This document shows, one piece after another, positions 7,022 to 15,514 of a DNA stretch of 30,694 nucleotides; the stretch's first letter is position 1, and each line of letters begins with the position of its first letter. Both the position numbers and the translations under genes were made by a program. The stretch lies in the NCBI GenBank assembly GCA_051881715.1, contig JBJEQK010000152.1, positions 1 to 30,694 of the forward strand, in the 5' to 3' direction. Under the pieces are notes generated by a model. The model was not told the origin of the DNA, did not search any database, and worked only from the letters and a program-made list of their open reading frames with translations. Origin of the DNA: UBA1425 sp051881715 (GTDB lineage Bacteria > Bacillota > Clostridia > Oscillospirales > Acutalibacteraceae).

Positions 7022-8116
7022 ATGAAATTAGGTATTGTTGGTCTGCCGAACGTCGGCAAGAGTACACTGTTTAACGCCATTACCAACGCAGGTGCACAGT
7101 CCGCAAACTATGCGTTCTGCACCATCGAGCCGAATGTCGGCGTGGTTTCTGTCCCGGACGCACGAATCGACAAGCTTACTGAAATGTACAACCCCGCCAA
7201 GGTCACGCCTGCTGTCATCGAGTTTGTGGACATTGCCGGTCTCGTCAAAGGCGCATCCCGCGGCGAGGGTCTGGGCAACAAGTTTCTCTCCCATATCCGG
7301 GAAATGGACGCCATCATCCACGTTGTCCGCTGTTTTGAAAACGACGATATCATTCACGTGGACGGCAGTATTGACCCCGCCAGAGACATCGAGACGATCA
7401 ATTTGGAGCTGATCTTTGCCGACCTTGAGGTGCTGGATCGCCGCATCGACCGTGGCATCAAAGCCATGAAGGGCGACAAATCCCTTGCCGGCGAGATCGA
7501 ATTCATGAAGCGGTTGAAAGCGGAACTGGAAGCGGGAACGCCTGCGCGCAACGTGGAGATGACAGACGATGAGAAAGCCTGTATGCAGGAGCTTTGCCTG
7601 CTGACGGCCAAGCCCGTCATCTATGCGTGCAACATGAGCGAGGATGACTTTGCAGGCGGCATAGACAACAATGCCGGCTACAAGGCGGTGCAGAAAATTG
7701 CCGCCGCAGAAGGGTCGGAGGTACTGCCCATCTGCGCCGAATTGGAAGCGCAGATCGCCTCTTTGGAGCCGGAGGAAAAGGAGATGTTCCTCTCGGAGCT
7801 GGGCGTGGAAAAGGGCGGTCTGGATATCCTGATTCAGCGCAGCTATTCCCTGCTCGGTCTGATCTCCTACCTGACAGCCGGTCAGCCGGAGGTTCGAGCC
7901 TGGACGATCAAAAAAGGCACGAAAGCACCCCAAGCCGCCGGTAAGATCCACTCCGACTTTGAGCGTGGCTTCATCCGTGCAGAGGTCGTTTCCTTTGACG
8001 ACTTGGTCGCCTGCGGCTCCATGACCGCCGCCAAGGAAAAGGGACTTGTCCGCAGTGAGGGCAAGGAGTACGTCATGCAGGATGGGGACGTGGTTCTGTT
8101 CCGTTTCAACGTCTGA
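7022..8116 (+). CDS. ychF: Ribosome-associated Obg-family ATPase YchF
   Basis: A 364-aa P-loop protein of the Obg/YchF group, which binds ribosomes and prefers ATP over GTP. G1 is GLPNVGKST (residues 7-15), followed by the switch region and FVDIAGLVKGASRGEGLGN (G3 and the following Gly-rich segment). The NMSE motif in place of NKxD explains the ATP preference known in the family. A coiled-coil insert (about 125-180) follows, and the C-terminal TGS domain holds AWTIKKGTKAPQAAGKIHSDFERGFIRAEVV. Length and domain order are standard. The start has GAAAGG nine bases upstream. It is a single-gene unit with its own promoter and terminator. Confidence 0.97.
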   Translation: MKLGIVGLPNVGKSTLFNAITNAGAQSANYAFCTIEPNVGVVSVPDARIDKLTEMYNPAKVTPAVIEFVDIAGLVKGASRGEGLGNKFLSHIREMDAIIHVVRCFENDDIIHVDGSIDPARDIETINLELIFADLEVLDRRIDRGIKAMKGDKSLAGEIEFMKRLKAELEAGTPARNVEMTDDEKACMQELCLLTAKPVIYACNMSEDDFAGGIDNNAGYKAVQKIAAAEGSEVLPICAELEAQIASLEPEEKEMFLSELGVEKGGLDILIQRSYSLLGLISYLTAGQPEVRAWTIKKGTKAPQAAGKIHSDFERGFIRAEVVSFDDLVACGSMTAAKEKGLVRSEGKEYVMQDGDVVLFRFNV

Positions 8117-8141
8117 CGGAAAATGTCCATTCAAAAGAATT

Positions 8142-8176
8142 GCTGCAATCCCGTTGAAGGCGATTGCAGCTTTTTT
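8142..8176. terminator. Terminator between ychF and the convergent FGGY kinase gene
   Basis: Perfect 9-bp stem (GCTGCAATC/GATTGCAGC, 11-nt loop) followed by six T residues on the plus strand. On the minus strand it is followed by AATTCTTTT, so it can also serve the kinase gene ending at 8191. Confidence 0.9.
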
Positions 8177-8190
8177 AGGGTTGTCCCAGA

Positions 8191-9780
8191 TCAATCCTCT
8201 TTGTAGCCATTCATCTTTTTGAACAGTCGTTTATTGGAAGCGTACAGTCTTTTGTACACATCAAAACCTTTATCGTACACCGCTTTGTTCTTCGCATTCG
8301 GTCTATACACTTTTTCAGCAGGGATCAGCTTTTTGCACTCCCCGATATTGCGCAAAACACCCAAGCCGACCGCCACAAGTACCGCTGCGCCGACGGAACC
8401 TGCATTCTGGGGACTTGCAACCGTTTCTACCGTTCGGCCGGTACAGTCCGCAAGGGTCTGGCAGATCAGATCCGACAGCGCACCGCCGCCTGCAAAGCGC
8501 AGTTTCTGCGAGGTCTGCACCTTCTTGTCCTCTGTCTCCAAAAACCAGCGCAGATGATAGCATACGCCCTCGATCACTGCCCGAACCAGCTCTGCCTCCG
8601 TAGTCTCCAAACTCAGATTAAAGAACATACCCCGGGCGTCCGGCGCCTCAAAGGGACAGCGGTTCCCGTGCAGCCACGGCGTGAAAATAACGCCGCCGCT
8701 TCCCGCAGGAACAGTACTTGCAATTTCTGTCATTTTGTTGTATACTGAATTTACAGGGATTTTTTCTTCGTAAACATCTATCTCATCCAGAGCGATGCGA
8801 TCCCTTGTCCACTCCAAACATTTCCCGGCGGTCTCCAATTCTGCGAAATAGAGGAACCTTCCCTTGTCCGCACCGACGATCGCCGCAATCATAGCCGTTG
8901 TGTCCACAACGCTCTTTTCCACGACCGTTCCGACCCAGCCGGACGTGCCCCAGTAAACATGGGTGTCTCCCGGATCCACAGCGCCGGCCGCGACGCCGAT
9001 CAAAGATGCGTCGCCGCCCCCGCCAAACACCGGAATGCCCGGCACCAGACCGAGTTCCTTCGCCGCTTTCGCAGTCAGGGTTCCCGCCTGTTCGGTACAC
9101 TGGATGATCCGCGGCAGATGCGCGTACTTCACGCCCAGCATATCGCACATCTCTCTGCTGAACCCTTCCCTGCCCTTGCGGATATCATAGATCAGCGCCG
9201 CAAATGCGGAATCCGGCGTCATGACGCATTCGCCTGTCATGCGGGCGATCAGACTTTCCTTGACGTCCAGCCATTTATAGGTGCGCGCAAAATTTTCCGG
9301 CTCGTGCGCTTCCACCCATTTGTACTTCCAGACCGGGTCTTTTACGCTTGCGGCAACCGCACCTGTGATTTGCAGAGATTTCATCAGCTTCGCCACATTG
9401 GCGCCCGCAATCTGCGCACCGTGCGCCATACCCTTTTCCAGCTCCTCTTGAGCACGCTGATCCATATAGCTCATGGCTCTGCGCACGGGAACGCCTTCCT
9501 TATCGACCAGCACCACGCCCTGCATTTGGGAGCAGAAAGAAATACCGTCGATCTGCTCTGATTGAATTCCCGTCCCCGACAGCACCTGCGCCGTGGTTCT
9601 GCACATGGCATCCCACCACTCGTCGGGATCCTGCTCCACACCGCCGTTGTCCAGCACATACAGGTTGTATCCGCAGGACGCGTAGCTGATCAGGTCAATT
9701 TTTTCGCTGATTTTGAAAAGACAGGTCTTTACGCCTGTCGTGCCGATATCATAGGCTAAAACGCAAATTTCCTTGTTCAT
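8191..9780 (-). CDS. FGGY-family carbohydrate kinase (xylulokinase-like)
   Basis: A 529-aa sugar/polyol kinase with two actin-like domains. VLAYDIGTTGVK at the N-terminus is the phosphate-binding loop, and EWWDAM..DGISFCSQMQGVVLVD and YMDQRAQEE follow. The middle holds VFGGGGDASLIGVAAGAVDPGDTHVYWGTSGW. The second domain has FTPWLHGNRCPFEAPDARGMFFNLSLETT and FAGGGALSDLICQTLADCTGRTV, the adenosine-binding FGGY signature. Overall it is closest to xylulokinases, but FGGY substrates cannot be assigned without the active site being compared. ATG 9780 has GAGGGG seven bases upstream and is preferred to 9801. It is divergent, over 76 bp, from the aminotransferase-aldolase pair, suggesting one pathway. 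Confidence 0.88.
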   Translation of the reverse strand: MNKEICVLAYDIGTTGVKTCLFKISEKIDLISYASCGYNLYVLDNGGVEQDPDEWWDAMCRTTAQVLSGTGIQSEQIDGISFCSQMQGVVLVDKEGVPVRRAMSYMDQRAQEELEKGMAHGAQIAGANVAKLMKSLQITGAVAASVKDPVWKYKWVEAHEPENFARTYKWLDVKESLIARMTGECVMTPDSAFAALIYDIRKGREGFSREMCDMLGVKYAHLPRIIQCTEQAGTLTAKAAKELGLVPGIPVFGGGGDASLIGVAAGAVDPGDTHVYWGTSGWVGTVVEKSVVDTTAMIAAIVGADKGRFLYFAELETAGKCLEWTRDRIALDEIDVYEEKIPVNSVYNKMTEIASTVPAGSGGVIFTPWLHGNRCPFEAPDARGMFFNLSLETTEAELVRAVIEGVCYHLRWFLETEDKKVQTSQKLRFAGGGALSDLICQTLADCTGRTVETVASPQNAGSVGAAVLVAVGLGVLRNIGECKKLIPAEKVYRPNAKNKAVYDKGFDVYKRLYASNKRLFKKMNGYKED

Positions 9781-9822
9781 TCTGCAACCCCTCGCTTTCA
9801 TACGTCTATATTAGCACATATA

Positions 9823-9828
9823 TATAAT
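9823..9828 (+). promoter_or_regulatory. Probable -10 box of the aminotransferase-aldolase operon
   Basis: TATAAT lies in the 76-bp divergent region between the kinase and the aminotransferase. Only weak -35 candidates (around 9796-9805) exist, so use of this promoter may need an activator. Confidence 0.4.
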
Positions 9829-9856
9829 GAATTTCAATGTTTTTTCGGAGGTTTTT

Positions 9857-11335
9857 ATGGACACACGTTTTGCAATTTCCAAGTATCCCGACGCTGAAGC
9901 GATCACCCGGCAGCTCGATGCGCTGATCGCAAAGCCGATCTACACGATCAAACCCGACGCTCTTGCGGCATACGAAAAGGATTATTTCGGCGAGAAATGC
10001 CAGAAGAGCAAGGCAATGATCGACGAAGCACGCCAGATCATTCCCGGCGGCGTACAGCACAATTTGGCATTCAACTATCCCTTCCCTCTCGTGTTCACCA
10101 AGGCGGAGGGTGCGTACCTGTACGATCTGGACGGCAATAAGTACTACGATTTCCTGCAGGCAGGCGGTCCCACTGTTTTGGGCAGCAATCCCATCGAGGT
10201 ACGCGAACAGGTCATCGACCTGCTGAACACCTGCGGCCCCTCCACCGGTCTGTTCCACGAATTTGAATACAAGCTTGCCAAAAAGATCGCCGACAATTTT
10301 GAAACGGTCGATATGTTCCGTATGCTCGGCTCCGGCACCGAGGCGTGCATGGCCGCCATCCGTGTGGCAAGACTTGCCACCAAAAACAAGAACATCATCA
10401 AGATGGGCGGCGCCTATCACGGCTGGAGTGATCAGCTGGGCTACGGTATCCGTGTCCCCGGTTCCAAGTTCACACAGGCACACGGTGTGCCGCTGCACAT
10501 TTTCTCCAACACGCAGGAATTCTTCCCCAACGATTTGGACGATTTGGAAAAGAAGCTCAAGCTCAATATGGCCAGAGGCGGTACGGCCGCAGTCATGATC
10601 GAGCCCGTCGGTCCCGAGAGCGGCACTCGCCCCGTTGATTTCGACTTCAACAAGGGTGTGGAAAGACTCTGCCGCAAGTATGGCGCACTGCTGATCTTTG
10701 ACGAGGTCGTCACCGCGTTCCGTATCGGTATGGCGGGTGCACAGGGGTACTTCGGCGTTTCGCCCGACTTGACCATCTTCGGCAAGGTGGTTGCAGGCGG
10801 CTATCCCGGTGCCGGCGGCATCGGCGGCAAACGCGAATACATGAAGTATCTCGGCGCCGGTCTGGACGGTGCAACCAAGATCAAAAAGGCATTCATGGGC
10901 GGCACCATGGCGGCGACACCCATTTCCTGCGTCGCCGGCTACTACACCCTTTGCGAGATCGAACGCACCAACGCCTGTCAGGTCGCCGGACAGATGGGCG
11001 ACCGCATCACCGCCGGTCTGCAAGAGCTGATCAAGAAACATAATCTCCCCTTCGTTGCGTTCAACCAAGGCTCCATCTGCCATCTGGAAACCGTCGGCAC
11101 CATGCATTTTGCCATCAACTGGAAAAAGCCGTGGGAGATCCCGACTGTCCTGTCCGCCACCTCCGAGAGAAAGAAGGAGATGGAACATATGGGCGCCGCC
11201 TACATGGCCGAAGGTCTCGTCACGCTGGCGGGCAGCAGACTGTATACCAGCGCCGCGTACACCCCCGAAATGATCGACGATGCCCTTACCCGCTTTGATA
11301 AAGTTTTTGCAAACGTTGCAAAGAAAGAAAAATAA
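9857..11335 (+). CDS. Class III PLP aminotransferase / glutamate-1-semialdehyde aminomutase-like
   Basis: A 492-aa fold-type I PLP enzyme related to glutamate-1-semialdehyde aminomutase. IIPGGVQHNL and LYDLDGNKYYDFL are the N-terminal signatures. GSGTEACMAAIRVAR (about 158-172) binds the PLP phosphate, GGAYHGW is the ring-stacking region, LLIFDEVVTAFR holds Asp282 for the pyridine nitrogen, and FGKVVAGG holds the Schiff-base Lys310. At about 490 aa it is longer than HemL (about 430), and no tetrapyrrole genes are near, so HemL is unlikely. The start at 9857 has CGGAGG five bases upstream. Only 10 bp separate it from the aldolase gene, so it may act on an amino sugar or amino-polyol in the same pathway; that role is inferred. 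Confidence 0.85.
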   Translation: MDTRFAISKYPDAEAITRQLDALIAKPIYTIKPDALAAYEKDYFGEKCQKSKAMIDEARQIIPGGVQHNLAFNYPFPLVFTKAEGAYLYDLDGNKYYDFLQAGGPTVLGSNPIEVREQVIDLLNTCGPSTGLFHEFEYKLAKKIADNFETVDMFRMLGSGTEACMAAIRVARLATKNKNIIKMGGAYHGWSDQLGYGIRVPGSKFTQAHGVPLHIFSNTQEFFPNDLDDLEKKLKLNMARGGTAAVMIEPVGPESGTRPVDFDFNKGVERLCRKYGALLIFDEVVTAFRIGMAGAQGYFGVSPDLTIFGKVVAGGYPGAGGIGGKREYMKYLGAGLDGATKIKKAFMGGTMAATPISCVAGYYTLCEIERTNACQVAGQMGDRITAGLQELIKKHNLPFVAFNQGSICHLETVGTMHFAINWKKPWEIPTVLSATSERKKEMEHMGAAYMAEGLVTLAGSRLYTSAAYTPEMIDDALTRFDKVFANVAKKEK

Positions 11336-11345
11336 GGTATCGGTT

Positions 11346-12428
11346 ATGGATATTTTAACTGCTAAAAAACAAGTCATTGAAGCCGGTCACAAGCTGATCG
11401 AGTGCGGTCTGATCGCCCGTACCTGGGGCAACATCAGCTGCCGTATCAGCGACACGCAGTTCGTCATCACACCCAGCGGACGCTCCTATGAAAATCTGAA
11501 GCCCGACGACATCGTCACCGTCAACATTGCGGACTGCGCCTATGAGGGCAGTATCAATCCCTCCTCCGAAAAAGGCATTCATGCCGACTGCTACCGGCTC
11601 CGTCCCGATGTAAACTTTGTCATCCATACGCACCAAACCAACGCTTCCGTGCTCAGTGTGCTGAAAATGGATGTTCTTGTGAACGATGTGGATGCGGTTG
11701 CGCTCATGGGCGGGAAGGTACCCTGTGCCGCCTACGGTTTGCCGGGCACAAAGAAACTGCGTCACGGCGTATCCTCCGCACTGCTCTCCAACCCCGATTC
11801 CAAGGCGATCTTGATGGCGCATCACGGCGCGCTGTGCGCAGGCAGAAGTTTCGAGGAGGCTTTCCGCATTTCCGCTATGCTGGAAAAGATCTGCGAGGAC
11901 AAACTGACCGGCGCAGATAATATTGCCGCATACAGCTACAACGGCGTCGCCGGCTCCAGCGCACGCACAGAAAACGGCTTCTCCCTGGTAACTGCAAACA
12001 ACGGCGCACAGGATGACGGCAGAGAAACGCAGATCCATCGTGCCATCTATGACGCACGACCCGATGTGCGGTATATTCTGCACGATACGGATCCCTATGC
12101 GCTGCAATGCGCAGAGGGTCAAAAAGCCATGAAGCCCCTGCTGGATGACTTTGCGCAGTTGGTGGGCACCAGTCTCAAGATCGCCAAGGACTGCGACAAG
12201 GATATCGCCAAAAAGGTGCGCGGACGCAATGCCGTCCTCGTCAAGGGCAAAGGCGCCTATTGCTTCGCCGCCACGGAGGGCGACGCCAAGGCGGTCGAGA
12301 TGATCCTGAACAAAGGGTGCAAGACCCAGTTTGAAGCCAATCTTCTCGGCAAGCCCAAGATCATCGGCATGGTGGACTCCCTGCTGATGCGCGTGATCTA
12401 TCTAAAAAAATACTCCAAAAAAATTTAA
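11346..12428 (+). CDS. Class II aldolase/adducin protein with a degenerate second aldolase domain
   Basis: A 360-aa protein, longer than the usual 210-270. Residues 1 to about 190 are a full class II sugar-phosphate aldolase domain: RTWGNISCRI, ITPSGRSY, catalytic Glu75 in SSEKGIH, zinc ligands His94 and His96 in VIHTHQTNA, and a third His in LMAHHGALCAG (159/160). Residues about 210-345 look like a second copy: ETQIHRAIYDARPDVRYILHDTD lines up with EKGIHADCYRLRPDVNFVIHTHQ, and NAVLVKGKGAYC with KAILMAHHGALC. In the second copy Glu227 and His246 remain but the other His ligands are Thr248 and Gly/Lys, so it cannot bind the metal. It is a partner of the aminotransferase (10-bp gap). Confidence 0.82.
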   Translation: MDILTAKKQVIEAGHKLIECGLIARTWGNISCRISDTQFVITPSGRSYENLKPDDIVTVNIADCAYEGSINPSSEKGIHADCYRLRPDVNFVIHTHQTNASVLSVLKMDVLVNDVDAVALMGGKVPCAAYGLPGTKKLRHGVSSALLSNPDSKAILMAHHGALCAGRSFEEAFRISAMLEKICEDKLTGADNIAAYSYNGVAGSSARTENGFSLVTANNGAQDDGRETQIHRAIYDARPDVRYILHDTDPYALQCAEGQKAMKPLLDDFAQLVGTSLKIAKDCDKDIAKKVRGRNAVLVKGKGAYCFAATEGDAKAVEMILNKGCKTQFEANLLGKPKIIGMVDSLLMRVIYLKKYSKKI

Positions 12429-12441
12429 GGTTACATCGCAT

Positions 12442-12476
12442 AAGCCGTATCGAAGTCATTCGGTGCGGCTTTTGTT
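12442..12476 (+). terminator. Terminator of the aminotransferase-aldolase operon
   Basis: AAGCCG/CGGCTT outer stem with an inner CGAA/TTCG pairing, followed by TTTGTTCT. It sits 14 bp after the aldolase stop. Beyond it, up to 12551, no feature is seen. Confidence 0.75.
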
Positions 12477-12551
12477 CTGTCTGCCTTGCCGTGCGCCATG
12501 TCTTTCGGCACGCGGACAATCGAAAAAGACTGTCATTTTTTCTATGTATGG

Positions 12552-12580
12552 TGGAAAAATGCGAATCAATATGCTATAAT
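12552..12580 (+). promoter_or_regulatory. Extended -10 promoter of the EamA operon
   Basis: TGGAAA (12552-12557) and TATAAT (12575-12580) with a 17-bp spacer, and TG one base before the -10. The transcript would start about 25 nt before the ATG at 12611. Confidence 0.72.
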
Positions 12581-12610
12581 AGATCGAATCTTTGATAAAG
12601 GAATCCGTAC

Positions 12611-13498
12611 ATGAAACAAAAAGCGACCGCCGCCGTGATCTGCACAGGCATTTTATGGGGCATTATCAGTATATTTGTCAAGGGGATGGCCGCCGCAGGT
12701 CTGACGCTGTTGCAGACTGTTTTGGTTCGCTGTTTCTTTGCCGGGTGCAGTGTTGCCCTTTTACTGCTTTGCACCGACCGCTCCAAGTTCAAAATTCACC
12801 TGCGGGATATTTGGATGTTCATCGGCACCGGCATCGTCAGTCTGGTCATATTCAACCGCTGCTATATGTACACCATGACCCACGACAATGCCAGTGTCGG
12901 TGCAGTATTGCTGTACACCTCCCCTGTTTTTATCATGCTTTTTTCGGCGGTTTTGTTTAAAGAAAAAATCACCCTTAAAAAATCTTTGGCTCTGCTTCTG
13001 ACATTTCTCGGCTGTGCGCTGGTGTCGGGTATTGCCGGCGGCACATCCGCCGTTCCCCTTGACGTGGTGCTCTACGGGATCGGCGCAGGACTTTTTTACA
13101 GCCTGTATACCGTTTTCGGCAAGTTCGCCCTGAAGAAATACGATTCCGCTACGGTCACTGTCTATACATTTCTCTTTGCTGTTCTCGGCACTCTCCCCTT
13201 TGCGCAGCTTCCGACACTTCTCCGTACCGTCTCAAAAACGCCGTCGGTGCTGTTATGGGGGCTGGGGATCGGTATCGTCTGCACGGCAATTCCCTATTTT
13301 CTGTACACATGGGGACTTGCCCACATGGAATCCGGCAGAGCCGCCATTATCGTTGCGGTGGAACCGGTGGTCGGCGCAGTCGTCGGCATCGCCATTTTTC
13401 ACGAGGATTGCAGTGCGCTGAAAATTCTGGGTATTCTTTGCGTACTGCTCGCTATTATAATCCTGAACCTTCCGAACAAAAATGAGGTGAAGTCATGA
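12611..13498 (+). CDS. EamA/DMT-family transporter
   Basis: A 295-aa integral membrane protein with ten predicted hydrophobic segments arranged as two EamA repeats (residues about 6-140 and 150-290). Members export amino acids, metabolites or drugs; the substrate is not predictable. Family traits include GILWGIISIFVKG in TM1, YTSPVFIMLFSAVLFKEKITLKK before the end of the first repeat, and VEPVVGAVVGIAIFHED in the second. The start has AAAGGA nine bases upstream. Its TGA overlaps the ATG of the next gene (ATGA), so the two are co-translated. Confidence 0.9.
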   Translation: MKQKATAAVICTGILWGIISIFVKGMAAAGLTLLQTVLVRCFFAGCSVALLLLCTDRSKFKIHLRDIWMFIGTGIVSLVIFNRCYMYTMTHDNASVGAVLLYTSPVFIMLFSAVLFKEKITLKKSLALLLTFLGCALVSGIAGGTSAVPLDVVLYGIGAGLFYSLYTVFGKFALKKYDSATVTVYTFLFAVLGTLPFAQLPTLLRTVSKTPSVLLWGLGIGIVCTAIPYFLYTWGLAHMESGRAAIIVAVEPVVGAVVGIAIFHEDCSALKILGILCVLLAIIILNLPNKNEVKS

Positions 13499-14481
13499 AA
13501 AAAATACGTTTCGGCATTGTGGGCACGGGCAATATTGCCCACCGTTTTGCCCAGGCGATCGCCAACGTACCGCAGGCGGAGCTTGTCGCCGTTGCCTCCA
13601 GAACGCAGGAGAACGCCGACAGATTCGCTGAAGAATTTCATATTCCCGTCCGATTCGCCGGCTATGAAGCCATGGCGGCGTCCGACTGTATCGATGCGGC
13701 GTATATCGCCGTGCCCCATTCCCTGCACAAGGCGTGTTCCGTACTGATGATGGAACACGGCAAGCACGTGCTGTGCGAAAAGCCCATGGCCGTTACCGCC
13801 CTTGAGGCGGAAGAAATGTTTGCCTGCGCCGCAAAAAATCAGGTGTTTCTGATGGAAGCCATGTGGGCAAGGCTGGTTCCCGGCACCATCCAAATGCTGA
13901 AGCTGATCGACGACGGTCTGCTCGGCGAAATTCGCGGCGTGGAGGGAAAATTCTGCTACACTTTAGACGCGGACGAAATGGATCATCATGTGCTCAAAAC
14001 TGAGAACGGCGGCGGTTCCCTTTTGGACGTGGGTATTTACGGCTTGAGCTTTGCATCGTGGTACCTCGGAAAAGCGGTTCGGCGCATACAGGCATCCGCC
14101 GATCTGTATCACGGCATCGACGCGCACGCCTGCGTACTCATGCAGTATGAAAACGGCGCACTTGCCGATCTGTCCAGCGCCGTTCTTTTGCGCAAGCCCA
14201 ATGAAGGGTATATTTACGGCACAAAGGGGTATGTACACCTGAACCGTTTCTATGCCCCGCAGAATATTGAGGTAAATCTGCTCAGCGGCGAACAGTACAG
14301 CATCCCTACGCCCTACCGTGGAAACGGCTTCGAGGAGCAGATCGCACACGTTTGCGACTGCATTTCTCAGGGACTTACGGAAAGTCCCGTTGTCACGCAG
14401 GCACAAACGCTGTATATCGCGCGGCAGATGGATGCCATCCGCCGGCAAATCGGCGTCGAATACCCGCAAGACAACGAATAA
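13495..14481 (+). CDS. Gfo/Idh/MocA-family NAD(P)-dependent oxidoreductase
   Basis: A 328-aa enzyme with an N-terminal Rossmann fold (FGIVGTGNIAHRFAQA) and the EKPMA motif whose Lys is catalytic in this family. The C-terminal GFO_IDH_MocA alpha/beta domain contains GGSLLDVGIYGLSFASWYLG. The set of motifs resembles the dihydrodiol dehydrogenase/D-xylose dehydrogenase subgroup, so a sugar or polyol substrate is likely but not fixed. GAGGTG precedes the start by seven bases. The gene overlaps the transporter gene by 4 bp and precedes an alkaline-phosphatase-like gene by 32 bp, so all three probably form one operon. Confidence 0.9.
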   Translation: MKKIRFGIVGTGNIAHRFAQAIANVPQAELVAVASRTQENADRFAEEFHIPVRFAGYEAMAASDCIDAAYIAVPHSLHKACSVLMMEHGKHVLCEKPMAVTALEAEEMFACAAKNQVFLMEAMWARLVPGTIQMLKLIDDGLLGEIRGVEGKFCYTLDADEMDHHVLKTENGGGSLLDVGIYGLSFASWYLGKAVRRIQASADLYHGIDAHACVLMQYENGALADLSSAVLLRKPNEGYIYGTKGYVHLNRFYAPQNIEVNLLSGEQYSIPTPYRGNGFEEQIAHVCDCISQGLTESPVVTQAQTLYIARQMDAIRRQIGVEYPQDNE

Positions 14482-14513
14482 CACTGCCTAAAAAAATGAA
14501 AGGACTATTTGCT

Positions 14514-15284
14514 ATGAATAAAAACCAAAGATGTATTTCCAGCGTCTGCGCCACTGCCCTGCACGTCCTCGGCATTGAGGTGCCGGACGGCATAGACGTC
14601 CCCAACGAAGTGCTGTCGGAAAGAGCGGACAGAGTGGTTCTGTACAATCCCGATGCCGTCGCATGGTGGCTGTATGAAAAGTACCCGGATATTTTCACGC
14701 CTGCCAAAAGCTGCTCGCAATACGCGCTGAAAATGCGTTCCGTCATGCCCAGCGTCACGCCCGTCTGCTTCGCCAGTATGTACACCGGTCTGATGCCGGA
14801 GAAGCACGGCATTCAGCGCTACGAAAAGCCCGTATTGCAGGTGGACACCATGTTCGACTATCTGCTCAAAGCAGGCAAAAAAGTCGCCATCGTCTCCACG
14901 GCAGGCGACAGCATATCCAAAATCTTTTTGAAACGGGATATGGACTACTATATTTATCCGACCAAGTTTCAAGTCAACCGCAAGGCAAAACAGCTGATTC
15001 AGGCGGACAAATACGATGTCTTGGTCATCTACAATCCGGACTTTGACAGCATGATGCACGCCATCGGTCCGGAGCGCAAAAGATCCTTAATGCATCTGGC
15101 GCAGAATGTAAAAACCTATACGCAGTTTGTCAAGCTGATCGAAAAAACATACACGGACAAAAAGGTGTTCTACGGCTTCTGTCCCGACCACGGCTGCCAC
15201 GAGATCGACGGCGGACGCGGCTCCCACGGGCTGGAAATGGACGAGGACATGAACGTTATCCACTTCTATGGCTTCAAGAAATAA
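14514..15284 (+). CDS. Short alkaline-phosphatase-superfamily (phosphodiesterase/nucleotide pyrophosphatase-like) protein
   Basis: A 256-aa protein with the core motifs of the alkaline phosphatase superfamily. MPSVTPVCFASMYTGLMPEKHGI carries the nucleophile position (Thr82) and the TG..P..HG motif. YNPDFDSMMHAIGP supplies Asp177 and His182, and PDHGCHE plus GSHGLEM supply Asp225, His226 and His238 as metal ligands. It has no signal peptide and is shorter than typical phosphodiesterases (350-450 aa), so it is a compact cytoplasmic form. The first metal-binding Asp is probably Asp47 in YNPDAV. The ATG at 14514 has AAAGGA nine bases upstream. It is last in the operon with the oxidoreductase; the substrate is unknown. 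Confidence 0.72.
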   Translation: MNKNQRCISSVCATALHVLGIEVPDGIDVPNEVLSERADRVVLYNPDAVAWWLYEKYPDIFTPAKSCSQYALKMRSVMPSVTPVCFASMYTGLMPEKHGIQRYEKPVLQVDTMFDYLLKAGKKVAIVSTAGDSISKIFLKRDMDYYIYPTKFQVNRKAKQLIQADKYDVLVIYNPDFDSMMHAIGPERKRSLMHLAQNVKTYTQFVKLIEKTYTDKKVFYGFCPDHGCHEIDGGRGSHGLEMDEDMNVIHFYGFKK

Positions 15285-15285
15285 A

Positions 15286-15327
15286 AGAACCGGGCTTCGC
15301 TTTGAAAACGAAGTCCGGCTTTTCTTT
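15286..15327. terminator. Shared bidirectional terminator between the phosphatase-like gene and the tRNA pair
   Basis: 10-bp stem (CCGGGCTTCG/CGAAGTCCGG, one G-T pair) with flanking T-runs on both strands: CTTTTCTTT on plus, TTCTTTTATTT on minus. It ends the phosphatase operon on plus and the tRNA-Leu/tRNA-Gly transcript on minus; the plus-strand T-run reaches the tRNA-Gly CCA. Confidence 0.88.
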
Positions 15328-15400
15328 GGAGCAGGCGACGGGAATCGAACCCGCGTAGTCAGCTTGGGAAGCTGAAATTCTGCCATTAAACTACGCCTGC
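15327..15400 (-). tRNA. tRNA-Gly (anticodon CCC)
   Basis: 74 nt with CCA encoded. Acceptor GCAGGCG/CGCCTGC, anticodon stem TCAGC/GCTGA closing the loop TTCCCAA, T-arm GCGGG-TTCGATT-CCCGT. The second gene of a two-tRNA transcript. Confidence 0.95.
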
Positions 15401-15410
15401 ATGGGTGATG

Positions 15411-15497
15411 TGGTGCCGATGGTCGGGCTCGAACCGACACGCTGTTGCCAGCGAGGGATTTTAAGTCCCTTGCGTCTGCCAATTCCGCCACATCGGC
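15411..15497 (-). tRNA. tRNA-Leu (anticodon TAA)
   Basis: 87 nt class II tRNA with CCA encoded. Acceptor GCCGATG/CATCGGC, anticodon stem AGGGA/TCCCT with loop CTTAAAA, long variable arm CGCTGGCAACAGCG, T-loop TTCGAGC. The first gene of the tRNA pair, 10 bp from tRNA-Gly. Confidence 0.96.
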
Positions 15498-15514
15498 ACA
15501 TAGAATACTTTACT

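Noticed and set aside
9857..11335. hemL (glutamate-1-semialdehyde aminomutase) proper
   Set aside because: The protein is longer than HemL and its neighbours are sugar enzymes, not tetrapyrrole genes; only family similarity is claimed.
9806..11377. A long minus-strand frame opposite the aminotransferase
   Set aside because: The plus-strand protein carries PLP-enzyme motifs; the minus frame has none.
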